Shown here: positions 15,733 to 23,567 of the stretch, in pieces | Position numbering within the stretch: position 1 is the stretch's first letter | How the letters are laid out: the number at the start of each line of letters is the position of its first letter | From: Leptolyngbya sp. FACHB-261 | GTDB lineage: Bacteria; Cyanobacteriota; Cyanobacteriia; FACHB-261 | Reading direction: 5' to 3' | Length of the DNA: 64,000 bases | NCBI RefSeq assembly: GCF_014696065.1 | Contig: NZ_JACJPL010000026.1 | Coordinates: forward strand, 434,001 to 498,000 | Made by a program: the position numbers and the translations under genes | The notes under the pieces: model-generated | What the model was told of the DNA's origin: nothing | The model's database searches: none | Seen by the model: the letters and a program-made list of their open reading frames with translations, nothing else

Positions 15733-17571
15733 ATGAGTATGACGGTTCATTCACCTAAGAAAAATCTTTTTGCTTCGAAGCTCGGAGAAATATTTAGTTT
15801 AGATTTGCGTTCGCTAGCTCTGTTTCGGATGGGCTTAGCCCTAGTTATTCTTGCTGATTTAGGGTTTCGGGCTAGAAGTTTGACGGCCCACTATTCTGAT
15901 GTGGGAGTGTTGCCACGGACAGCCCTAATTGGGGAGGTGCTAAAACCCTGGTACTGGTCTATTCATCTAATCAGTGGTCAACCCCTGGTTCAGGCCCTAT
16001 TGTTCGGGGTAGCGGGCTTAATTGCCCTGGCTTTGTTGGTGGGTTATCAAACCCGGCTGGCCACTATTGCCTCCTGGGCTCTCGTCGTATCATTACACAA
16101 CCGCAACCCAGCCCTGATCTTTGCAGCTGATGATGTGCTGCGAGCTCTGCTGTTTTGGGCGATGTTTCTGCCATTAGGGGCACGTTATTCGATTGACAGT
16201 GCGCTCAATACCGCAAATCAGAGACAGCTCAATCGTTGGTTATCGGGTGCCACTGTAGCGCTGATCTTTCAGCAGTGTTTTATTTACTGGTTCTCGGCAG
16301 CTTTCAAATCTGAGAGCCCCGTTTGGTTGGATGGCAGCGCTGTTTATTACGCGCTCAGTTACGACCAGTATGTGACCGGGCTAGGTCAGATCCTCTTGGG
16401 TTTTCCACTGCTGCTGAGTTTCTCTACCCTAACTACGTTTGCTTTGGAATGGGTGGGGCCGTTTCTCTTATTCATGCCCGTGCGCACGGACTTCTTTCGC
16501 AGTTGCGCTGTCGTCACGTTTATTCTCTTGCACATTGGCTTTGGCCTAACTCTAAACCTGGGCATTTTTCCGATGCTTAGCGTGTTTAGCTGGCTCGCCT
16601 TTATTCCGAGCAGCGTTTGGGATCGCCTCTCTAAGAGACTCTATACGCCAGAGCGTATAGGGCTGAAGATTTACTATGACGGTGATTGTGGATTCTGCAA
16701 GAAAGTAGTTCACCTGCTACGCACGTTCCTGATCTTGCCTGAAACCCCACTCGAAATTGCTCAGTCAGACCCCAGTATTGAGGCGGATATGCAAGCCTAC
16801 AACTCCTGGGTGGTGGTGGATTGGCAAAATCACAGGCACTTCAAATTCGAAGCTATTGCTTATATTTGTTCTCTGTCGCCTCTGTTCGCTCCTCTCGCTC
16901 ACCTATTGCGCTGGAAGCCTGCGATGGCTGCCGGTACCAGGTTTTACGAAACGATTGCTGTGAATCGCAAAGCAGCCGGTAGATTCACAGCACCCCTCCA
17001 ATTTCGCTCACTTGAAGTTCGTCCTTCAAAGCCGGCTAATCTAGCTGCCTTGTTGCTGCTGGCCTATCTGTTTGTTTGGAATCTCCGCAGCCTTTCCCCC
17101 TCAACTTTCAACCGCAAAGCTCTCAACTCTGTGGATTGGATTGGTCGTCTCCTGAGATTGGATCAAAATTGGAGCATTTTTGCTCCTAGCCCACCCAAAG
17201 ATGACGGCTGGTATGTGATGCCTGCAAAACTGAAGGATGGAACTGAGGTTGATTTGCTGACTAAGAATTCTGCGAGTTGGGACAAACCAAATTCTCAACT
17301 TCGCAGCGAAATCTACCAGAACATGCAATGGCGCACTTACTTGATCAATCTCAATCGGTCAATCGGTGAGAAACTTTATCCTTACTATGCTCAATATCTC
17401 TGTCGCAATTGGAACAGCCAGCATCGAGGCAAGCAGGAAGTTGCAAACCTGGAAATATACTTTATGAGCGAGCGTACTGTTGCACCAGGACAAACACAGA
17501 ACGTTGAGAGAAAGCGCACCTGGCAGCAATCTTGTACCAGTGATTCGATGCCCGATGCTCCTGAGAATTAA
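15733..17571 (+). CDS. HTTM-domain membrane protein fused to a DCC thiol-oxidoreductase domain
   Basis: 612 residues. Residues 15-310 form several membrane segments of the HTTM type (related to vitamin-K-dependent gamma-carboxylase), beginning SLDLRSLALFRMGLALVIL. Residues 313-425 are a DCC/DUF393 domain with YYDGDCGFCKK, giving the redox pair Cys319/Cys322. A further hydrophobic segment near 435-450 is followed by a soluble C-terminal part (460-612) with NWSIFAPSPP and DGWYVMPAKL, seen in HTTM proteins. Both domain types are known, separately and fused; the exact reaction is not. It follows a quinone reductase gene by 34 bases. GGAG lies 13 bases before the ATG. Confidence 0.8.
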   Translation: MSMTVHSPKKNLFASKLGEIFSLDLRSLALFRMGLALVILADLGFRARSLTAHYSDVGVLPRTALIGEVLKPWYWSIHLISGQPLVQALLFGVAGLIALALLVGYQTRLATIASWALVVSLHNRNPALIFAADDVLRALLFWAMFLPLGARYSIDSALNTANQRQLNRWLSGATVALIFQQCFIYWFSAAFKSESPVWLDGSAVYYALSYDQYVTGLGQILLGFPLLLSFSTLTTFALEWVGPFLLFMPVRTDFFRSCAVVTFILLHIGFGLTLNLGIFPMLSVFSWLAFIPSSVWDRLSKRLYTPERIGLKIYYDGDCGFCKKVVHLLRTFLILPETPLEIAQSDPSIEADMQAYNSWVVVDWQNHRHFKFEAIAYICSLSPLFAPLAHLLRWKPAMAAGTRFYETIAVNRKAAGRFTAPLQFRSLEVRPSKPANLAALLLLAYLFVWNLRSLSPSTFNRKALNSVDWIGRLLRLDQNWSIFAPSPPKDDGWYVMPAKLKDGTEVDLLTKNSASWDKPNSQLRSEIYQNMQWRTYLINLNRSIGEKLYPYYAQYLCRNWNSQHRGKQEVANLEIYFMSERTVAPGQTQNVERKRTWQQSCTSDSMPDAPEN

Positions 17572-17619
17572 ATCAGTTCGCTAATAATCTGGGTTCACGC
17601 TGTTCATTATTCTTTGACC

Positions 17620-19191
17620 ATGAATAACTTGAAACCTCGAATGGAGGCTTATCCGAAAAGCTTTCTGGAATCGATCAAGCTGTCTGAGGTCAGCACCTAT
17701 CTCAAGGTATTTATATTTTTCTGGTCGTTGTTTGCCCTAACCAATAGTGGCTTCGACAATTCGGAGGGTGGTTTTCACTATCAAGTTGCAGAACACATTA
17801 TTGAAACTGGACAGCTAGGCTTCGAAACTTCGCAGCCCGGTATTTTTACGGTTGCTCCTAACGGGAGAACTTACGCCTCCCATGAAATTGGCAATACGCT
17901 TTTCTTTCTGCCAATCGCCTGGCTGAACCTCACGCTGCAAAAGCTGTGGTTTGGCTCTCTAAGCTCGGAGCAACTGGAAATTGCCAAAGAGTTTGTCCGT
18001 TCGTTTCAGCCTAGTTTTTACTCGGCAATCACCCTGGCTGCTTTCTTTGGGATCTTGCGGCTTGGCTTTGCTCAAAAACGAATTCCTGCTCTGCTGGCAA
18101 CTTCAGGTCTAGCACTCACAACCTTTTTCTGGACCCACACTCGAGAGTCATTCGATGGCGTTTTATGCTCAACCTTGTTGACAATATCTTTTCTATTTCT
18201 GTTGCGATTCAAGCAACAAAAAAGTCGGCTTGACCTGATTATCGCTTTTGCAAGCTTGGGATTTGGTTTTATTACCAGAATCTCGATGGTGCTGGCGATC
18301 GTAGTTTCTATCGGCTACTTAGTGAGCATCAGTAGGCCTTATGCCCAAACTCTAGTTAGAAACCTCGGGCTGGCACTGTTGACGCTTGTACCCTTCGTCG
18401 TCTGGCAATCTTGGTATAACCAACTGAGAACTGGCATTTTTTATCTTTCGCCTGTGCAAACAGATGCCAAGTATCGATTTGCCAATGCCCTGGATGGCAA
18501 TCTTCTAGTGGGACTTCAAGGTATCCTGGCCAGCCCTGGCAAAAGTATTTTCATCTACGCGCCTTTGCTGATTCTCTCTGTACTTCTGTTCCGGAAGTTT
18601 TGGAAGAATCATCCTAAGGAAGCCCTTTACATTCTGGTACTCAGTTTGGCCTGGTTGCTCCTGCATGCGAGGCTCAGAAGCTGGTACGGTTCCTGGGGCT
18701 GGGGGCCTCGTCACTTCATCACTATCTTGCCCATTCTGTTTATTCCGTTTGCAGCCAACATTGAATTAGTATTACGAAAAGCCTACTTAAAAGTGTTAGC
18801 GCTACTTCTAGGCAGCCTTGGCTTTGTGCTTGCTCTCGCTTCGATGATTTCCGATTGGCACTTCAGAATGGTGCTTGCTGATGGCAAGACCTTAAGCGAT
18901 GAGTTTTTCGTCTGGAGTCTGCGTCATAGCCAACCTGTGGATATGCTGACTGGCGTGCTCAAGAATTTGATCACTGTTTTTAAGTTAGTCATGCACTCGC
19001 CCTCAGTTCAGAATCAAAATCTTTGGTTCTTAAACTCTGGTCTCAAGGAATACGGTAGTTTTACGGTCAACTTTTGGCCTAACAATCTGATTTTTGCGGG
19101 GGTTGCCTGGTATTGGATTGTTCCTCCCGTTGTACTTTTGATTGTTTTGATGTTCTCCTCGCTGCGAAGCGTTTTAGCTTCTAAAGCCTAA
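17620..19191 (+). CDS. GT-C-like integral membrane protein
   Basis: About 523 residues with roughly ten hydrophobic segments. The first long loop has the acidic motif FDNSEGGFHYQVAEHIIETG followed by SHEIGNTLFFLPIAWL, the layout of polyprenyl-phosphate-sugar-dependent GT-C glycosyltransferases (GT39/ArnT-like), where an acidic residue of that loop binds metal or substrate. A later SWGWGPRHFITILPILF is also typical. The ATG at 17620 is taken; a TTG two codons upstream (17614) is in frame and neither has a good ribosome site. It is followed by a second protein of similar layout. It may make or glycosylate the acceptor that is acylated by the MBOAT pair; this is inference. Confidence 0.65.
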   Translation: MNNLKPRMEAYPKSFLESIKLSEVSTYLKVFIFFWSLFALTNSGFDNSEGGFHYQVAEHIIETGQLGFETSQPGIFTVAPNGRTYASHEIGNTLFFLPIAWLNLTLQKLWFGSLSSEQLEIAKEFVRSFQPSFYSAITLAAFFGILRLGFAQKRIPALLATSGLALTTFFWTHTRESFDGVLCSTLLTISFLFLLRFKQQKSRLDLIIAFASLGFGFITRISMVLAIVVSIGYLVSISRPYAQTLVRNLGLALLTLVPFVVWQSWYNQLRTGIFYLSPVQTDAKYRFANALDGNLLVGLQGILASPGKSIFIYAPLLILSVLLFRKFWKNHPKEALYILVLSLAWLLLHARLRSWYGSWGWGPRHFITILPILFIPFAANIELVLRKAYLKVLALLLGSLGFVLALASMISDWHFRMVLADGKTLSDEFFVWSLRHSQPVDMLTGVLKNLITVFKLVMHSPSVQNQNLWFLNSGLKEYGSFTVNFWPNNLIFAGVAWYWIVPPVVLLIVLMFSSLRSVLASKA

Positions 19192-19264
19192 GCCGAAGGC
19201 ATCAGTTTCTGGTGCCTTGCGAATTGAGAGACTTTTATTAAAATCATCAAAAATGGAGGGAGAC

Positions 19265-21001
19265 ATGAAGGTAGACAATGTCAAATTTTTGCCTTTGCCT
19301 GATGAGACAAAGTTAAAAATAGATAGTTTTAAGCTTCTCCCATTTGTCGTTATCTTCGGCGGGATTTTATTTTCTCTCTACTTGTTTTCTTTAATTCAAG
19401 AGGAAATCTATTTCAGTGGCGACGGTGGTTTAAAAGCTCTACTGGCTAAACAACTCAGCTCCGGTAATTTACGACTCGACCTGATTTTGCCAGCGGAGAC
19501 CTGGGTGCAGCAGCTTTGGTCTAAGGGTTTATACCCCTTCAAACCGCCATTTGTCTACCACGAAGCTAACCACTACTACATTACTTTTCCGTTTACGTTC
19601 CCCCTGTTAACTGCACCCTTTCATGCTCTCTTTGGCTTTAGGGGTCTTTACATTGTGCCTCTGGTTTCTCTGTGGTCGATCTGGCTTAGCTTTTATTGGA
19701 CCTGCCAGCGCCTAAGACTCGGCAATATTAGTAGCTCAATCGCAGTCCTCGTCCTAATTTTTGCATCGCCTTTATCTCTCTACGGCGCGACTTACTGGGA
19801 GCATACTTTGGCTGTGGCTCTAGCTTTTCATGGGCTCTCGCTGCTCCTCGTGCCTACCAACCAAGGATTGTCGAAGTGCTCAGCTCTGCTCAGTGGCATC
19901 CTAATCGGCTTATCCGCTTGGTTTCGGCCAGAGCTTTTATGTGTGGCTGGTGTTCTACTAGCTCTAGCGCTTGCCTGCTCAAGATTTAGCTTTTTACTAA
20001 ATCTCAGCTATCTGGTGGGAGGGGGTCTACTCGGCTTATCGATTTGGCTAAAAGATGGGGCAATTGGTTTTGCTGGTTTATCTTGTTTGCTATTTCAAGC
20101 TCTCCCCAAAACTGAATTCTCCTTGCCTAGAAAAAAGTTTTTAGTTGCTAGTTTAGTCATAACTATCGCTGTCTTTTTTGGCCTAAATACTCTTATCTAT
20201 CACCATCCGCTTGGAATTCATGCCATTCAGGTGGTGGAAGGCTTCTCAGTGCGCACTCGTTTGCTTGAGGCCTACAGGTTCTTCGGCAGCATGAATTCTG
20301 AGTTAATGGCTTACTTTCCCGTAATCTTCTTTCCACTCATTTGTGTTCTACTGTCTTTATTTGAGCGGGAAGTTAGACTTGCGCCAAACGTTAAGTTAAT
20401 CGCTTTATTCTGTATATTGACAGCTTGCCTGATTCCGATGCTGCTTCCTAGCGATGGGGGCAAGCAGTGGGGGCCTAGGTTTTTGCTGATCCTCGTGCCA
20501 ATCTCTACGTTGGTCTCTGTCTCAATTTTGCAGTCGATTCTGCAATGGCGTCCTAGCAGCCTGCGCTATTTTAGTATCGGCCTTTTCTCGATGCTGGTGG
20601 CCGTTGGCATTCAAACCAATACCATCCAAGGTGCAGCTTATTTCGCTCAAAACTTTAAGACAGCACCACTCACTCAGTCCCTGCGTCAGGACTCCAGCCC
20701 GGTAATCGCAGTCACACACCAGTATTTGAACCAGATGCTCATGCCAGTTCTAATCTCAAATGCCTTTTTCCTAACCGAAGATGAGGCAGCGCTGGCCGAA
20801 TTAGGTAAGGCTCTAGTTCAACAGAAGCAACAACAGTTCACTTATATTTGCTATCGAGAAACCACTTGCCAGGCTTCAACGGGGCTCTCAGGTTTTAACC
20901 TGAATGGACAGCAGTTCAGCTTCCAATTTGCGGGTGTCAAGAAGTTTGAAGGTCACTCTGTATACAAGGCGTCCATCGTTCAGGCTGGGGCCAGCAGTTG
21001 A
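19265..21001 (+). CDS. GT-C-like integral membrane protein
   Basis: About 578 residues and ten or more hydrophobic segments. After the first segment comes IYFSGDGGLKALLAKQL, then FVYHEANHYYITFPFTFPLLTAPF and later WFRPELLCVAGVLLALAL, a layout shared with the preceding gene and with GT-C enzymes. A KQWGPRFLLILVPIS segment matches the GWGPRHF segment of its neighbour, so the two may be distant paralogues. The start is well defined: GGAGGG ends five bases before the ATG at 19265, whereas an in-frame TTG at 19217 has no site. It is the last gene of the locus; a strong hairpin covers its stop codon. Confidence 0.65.
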   Translation: MKVDNVKFLPLPDETKLKIDSFKLLPFVVIFGGILFSLYLFSLIQEEIYFSGDGGLKALLAKQLSSGNLRLDLILPAETWVQQLWSKGLYPFKPPFVYHEANHYYITFPFTFPLLTAPFHALFGFRGLYIVPLVSLWSIWLSFYWTCQRLRLGNISSSIAVLVLIFASPLSLYGATYWEHTLAVALAFHGLSLLLVPTNQGLSKCSALLSGILIGLSAWFRPELLCVAGVLLALALACSRFSFLLNLSYLVGGGLLGLSIWLKDGAIGFAGLSCLLFQALPKTEFSLPRKKFLVASLVITIAVFFGLNTLIYHHPLGIHAIQVVEGFSVRTRLLEAYRFFGSMNSELMAYFPVIFFPLICVLLSLFEREVRLAPNVKLIALFCILTACLIPMLLPSDGGKQWGPRFLLILVPISTLVSVSILQSILQWRPSSLRYFSIGLFSMLVAVGIQTNTIQGAAYFAQNFKTAPLTQSLRQDSSPVIAVTHQYLNQMLMPVLISNAFFLTEDEAALAELGKALVQQKQQQFTYICYRETTCQASTGLSGFNLNGQQFSFQFAGVKKFEGHSVYKASIVQAGASS

Positions 21002-21032
21002 AGACCAGTTCAGCCCAATCTTCAACTGCTGG
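20991..21032 (+). terminator. Hairpin at the end of the acyl locus
   Basis: CCAGCAGTTGAAGA (20991-21004) and TCTTCAACTGCTGG (21019-21032) form a perfect 14-bp stem with a 14-base loop. The TGA stop (20999-21001) lies within the left arm. No T-run follows, a common situation in cyanobacteria, so termination is probable but not certain. Confidence 0.6.
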
Positions 21033-21498
21033 TGGCTGCAAAGAGCACGGCCAACGAGGGGTAGCCATCATTGTGACTAGAATATCTCTCCTTTTACAGC
21101 GCTGACCCAACGTTATTAATTTAGGCTCTGTATCCATTCACTTAGAGCCAAGCCCCCATTGCTCAAGGGCGGTTCCTGGTTACCGGGCAGATGTCCCACC
21201 TGAGCATGAAGCGGTTCTTAGTTACAAGGCTGATGTCCTCACAGAACCAGAGGCTGTTGCTTGAAGCGACAAGACAGATACTGCTAGCCAAGGCCCCATT
21301 CTTTGTTGCTTGGATGCTCTCCTTTGCAGCAAAGAAGCCAAGTCTAAGACTAATCAAGGCAATGATTTCAGCAGATCTACGGGTAATTATTGAGTAGTTT
21401 GCCTCAGCAGGGATAATTATTCGTGGATTACCCTGGGGTCTGTGGCTCCATGCATTGTTTAGGCTGGCCTTACCAACTTAAGCATGGAGAAATGCAGC
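21033..21498. other. Intergenic region with a 42-base duplication
   Basis: This is 466 bases without a convincing gene. It contains an imperfect tandem repeat (21169-21241) and, later, two TAATTATT elements (about 21385 and 21416) that could lie in the promoter of the small gene at 21499. A short frame at 21191-21397 overlaps the repeat in a non-repeat-conserving frame and is not called. Confidence 0.4.
21169..21241 (+). repeat. Imperfect 42-base tandem repeat
   Basis: GCGGTTCCTGGTTAC at 21169 and GCGGTTCTTAGTTAC at 21211 begin two copies that share GCGGTTC, GTTAC, GGC and GATGTCC at the same spacing. The period, 42 bases, equals 14 codons, and in one frame the copies read AVPGYRADVPPEHE and AVLSYKADVLTEPE before a stop. 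This could be the tail of a decayed repeat-containing gene. Confidence 0.5.
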
Positions 21499-21873
21499 AT
21501 GGCTCGCGTAAAACGTGGTTCTGAAATCCTCAAAAAAGCCGAACTTCGAGCCGTCGGTTTAAAGGTTATTAGTCCAAACCTCGACCTAGGATACTCTTTA
21601 ACCCTTGAGGCGTTCACAACCGCCATCGCCGAACTACGCGCTAAGCTAAACACCTACAATATGCTGCTTTCAACCGTGGATGGTGCTCAGTGCGAAGTGG
21701 TTGCCCTAGAGAAAGCGCTGCAAGAGTTAAACAGCCGAATGCTGCTCGGTGTGGCTTCAAAGTACGGCAAAGACAGCTATGAATACCAGCAAGCCGGCGG
21801 TGTGCGCAAGAGCGAGCGTAAGCGGCCTGTGCGCAAAACTGCAACGAGAACGAAACAAGCAGGGACAAAATAG
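21499..21873 (+). CDS. Conserved small protein of unknown function
   Basis: About 124 residues, starting MARVKRGSEILKKAE. It has a basic N-terminus, a central stretch SLTLEAFTTAIAELRAKLNTYNMLLSTVDGAQCEVVALEKAL that is probably two long helices (coiled coil), GKDSYEYQQAGGVRKSERKR, and a Lys/Arg/Thr-rich tail. I recall similar proteins, often in several copies, in other cyanobacteria without a known role; nucleic-acid binding would fit the charge but is a guess. GGAG at 21486-21489 is well spaced for the ATG at 21499, so an in-frame ATG five codons upstream is less likely. Confidence 0.75.
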   Translation: MARVKRGSEILKKAELRAVGLKVISPNLDLGYSLTLEAFTTAIAELRAKLNTYNMLLSTVDGAQCEVVALEKALQELNSRMLLGVASKYGKDSYEYQQAGGVRKSERKRPVRKTATRTKQAGTK

Positions 21874-22014
21874 CCCCAATCAGCGAGAAGAGAAAGCTTA
21901 AATCGCGGCTATACCAAACTCTAACCAAGCCTGGGCAAGCTTTGCTCCAATGAACTTTGGTTTGCGTAGCGGTTTGTGTAGCCGCGGTTTAATGCCTAGA
22001 CTTTCTGTCTATGC

Positions 22015-22317
22015 CTACGACATTTGCGACCACAAAGTCAGCAATCCTTGCTGACCTAAGAGAATTTCGCGCAACAGACTAATAATTCCGACCCAGATGA
22101 TTGGGGTGATATCCACACCACCAATGGGCGCCACCAGCTTGCGTGTCACCCTTAAGAAGGGCTCAGTGGGCCAGCTAACCAGGCTAACTGGAAACTTGTT
22201 GAGGTCAAACTGGGGATACCAGCTCAGCACGATGCGGAAGATAAACAGCAGAATGAACAGTCCCAGAAGCGGGCTGAGAATCCAGGAGGCGAGCAAGGTA
22301 GTATCCACGGGCGTCAA
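22015..22317 (-). CDS. YggT-family membrane protein
   Basis: 100 residues with two hydrophobic hairpin regions: SPLLGLFILLFIFRIVLSWYP and the second around ITPIIWVGIISLLREIL. The sequence FPVSLVSWPTEPFLRVTRKLVAPIGGVDITPI is the YggT signature (W-P-T-EP-L-RK--P--G-VD-SP). Members take part in division-related or thylakoid/nucleoid organisation (CCB3, YlmG) in plastids and cyanobacteria. The frame begins at a TTG; a GTG three codons later is equally possible, and no ribosome site decides. The gene stands alone, convergent to the small protein at 21499. Confidence 0.88.
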   Translation of the reverse strand: MTPVDTTLLASWILSPLLGLFILLFIFRIVLSWYPQFDLNKFPVSLVSWPTEPFLRVTRKLVAPIGGVDITPIIWVGIISLLREILLGQQGLLTLWSQMS

Positions 22318-22400
22318 TCTAGCGCAAACTTACTTTAAATTGTAAGAAATTTTAAGCCCTAGATTAGAAACCCTAGATTGAAACTCTAGATCGAAACCAA

Positions 22401-23360
22401 TTAAGGCCGCCAGGCAAGCTCCAGCAGAATCGGCAAGTGATCAGAGCCAACATCTGGCCCTACCTGGCGCTTGATCACCTCTAGCTCCGGAGCAACTAGG
22501 GCATGATCGATGGGGATGCGCAACAGGGCTGGCAATGAGCTCGGCCAACTGGTCTGTAGCCCGAATCCCTGACGACTGTCGTGCAATTTGGTCTGACGTA
22601 ACAAGGCTCGGAAGTAGGGAGACCAAGCTGTAATGTTCAGGTCGCCCAGCATCAGCACTGGATTGGCTTGTTGGGCTAGATAGGTTCCAGTCGCCTTTAA
22701 CTGGTCATTGCGTCGAGCCGAGGCGGCGGCGCTGGTAGGAGCTTTGGGATGGCTCCCCAACAGCAATAGATCACGCTCACCCAGGGGCAAGCGGGCTTTG
22801 AGAGAAGGTGTACTCTGGTCGCCCAAGCTCAGAATCTCGGGCTCGAGCAGAGGCAGGCGGCTGTAGAGACCGATGCCAGTGGCATCTCGGCGCGGCAGGC
22901 TGAGTTGGTAGGGATACGCTTCCAGAACTGGCTGCAGATCTTCGGTCCACTTAGGCGTCAGTTCCACCAGGAGCAAGACATCCGGCTGAACCTTTTGCAG
23001 GAACTGGGCAACAGGCTGGTGGTTGCGGTTGGTAAATAGCAGATTCAAAGACACCGCTCGTAACGGTGGCTGGCTGATTTCTTGGCTAATTTCTTGGCTA
23101 ATTTCCGGGTTCATGATCAAGCTGACTGGCCACAGCCAGTAGGTCTGCAAGACCAAAATCAAGTTGATGACCACAAACGGTAGTAGTCCTACAGCCAAGC
23201 GCCGTCGTTGCTGGAGGGTTAGCAGCAGCGAACAGGCCACCAACCAAAACAGATATTGCAGCCGGAAATGGCTAGCGAGATCGAGCAGCCAATGGGCCTG
23301 ACCCCAGAAGCCCATCAGAGTCAGCACACAGCCCAGGAGCGATAGGAGAGTTAGCAGCAT
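22401..23360 (-). CDS. Membrane-anchored endonuclease/exonuclease/phosphatase-fold protein
   Basis: 319 residues. The N-terminus has three hydrophobic segments (about 1-20, 28-47, 55-75). The EEP domain follows from residue 105: AVSLNLLFTNRNHQPV (strand 1), PDVLLLVELTPKW with the metal-binding Glu, DATGIGLYSRLPLL, LMLGDLNITAWSPYF (the Asp/Asn pair) and the final GSDHLPILLEL, with Asp/His of the active site. Such membrane-anchored members act on phospholipids, phosphodiesters or nucleic acids outside the cytoplasm; the substrate is unknown. Between anchor and domain is a thrice-repeated four-residue unit (EISQ). ATG start, no strong ribosome site. Confidence 0.85.
   Translation of the reverse strand: MLLTLLSLLGCVLTLMGFWGQAHWLLDLASHFRLQYLFWLVACSLLLTLQQRRRLAVGLLPFVVINLILVLQTYWLWPVSLIMNPEISQEISQEISQPPLRAVSLNLLFTNRNHQPVAQFLQKVQPDVLLLVELTPKWTEDLQPVLEAYPYQLSLPRRDATGIGLYSRLPLLEPEILSLGDQSTPSLKARLPLGERDLLLLGSHPKAPTSAAASARRNDQLKATGTYLAQQANPVLMLGDLNITAWSPYFRALLRQTKLHDSRQGFGLQTSWPSSLPALLRIPIDHALVAPELEVIKRQVGPDVGSDHLPILLELAWRP
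23062..23107 (-). repeat. 12-base tandem repeat inside a coding region
   Basis: Three near-identical 12-base units (read on the plus strand as GATTTCTTGGCT, AATTTCTTGGCT, AATTTCCGGGTT) encode EISQEISQEISQ in the linker between the membrane anchor and the EEP domain. Being in-frame, slippage here changes linker length without breaking the gene. Confidence 0.6.
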
Positions 23361-23567
23361 ACTGCTCCGTTTATGTGTGAGGTTAGGGGTAAGGGATGGG
23401 TGAGGATACGAGCCGCGAGCAGTCTGTACTCAATCAGAGGTAAATCAATCAGGAGTAAGAATACCCACTTCTGCAATTTGTCCTGACGCTGACCTCTGGT
23501 AATGCCTGTTTATACTAGAGCGGTCTATCTTGCGATAGATTAAATCGAAACTGGTGAGGGTCACCTT

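Noticed and set aside
21191-21397. 68-codon frame across the 42-base repeat
   Set aside because: Its frame does not keep the repeat at protein level and it lacks a ribosome site.
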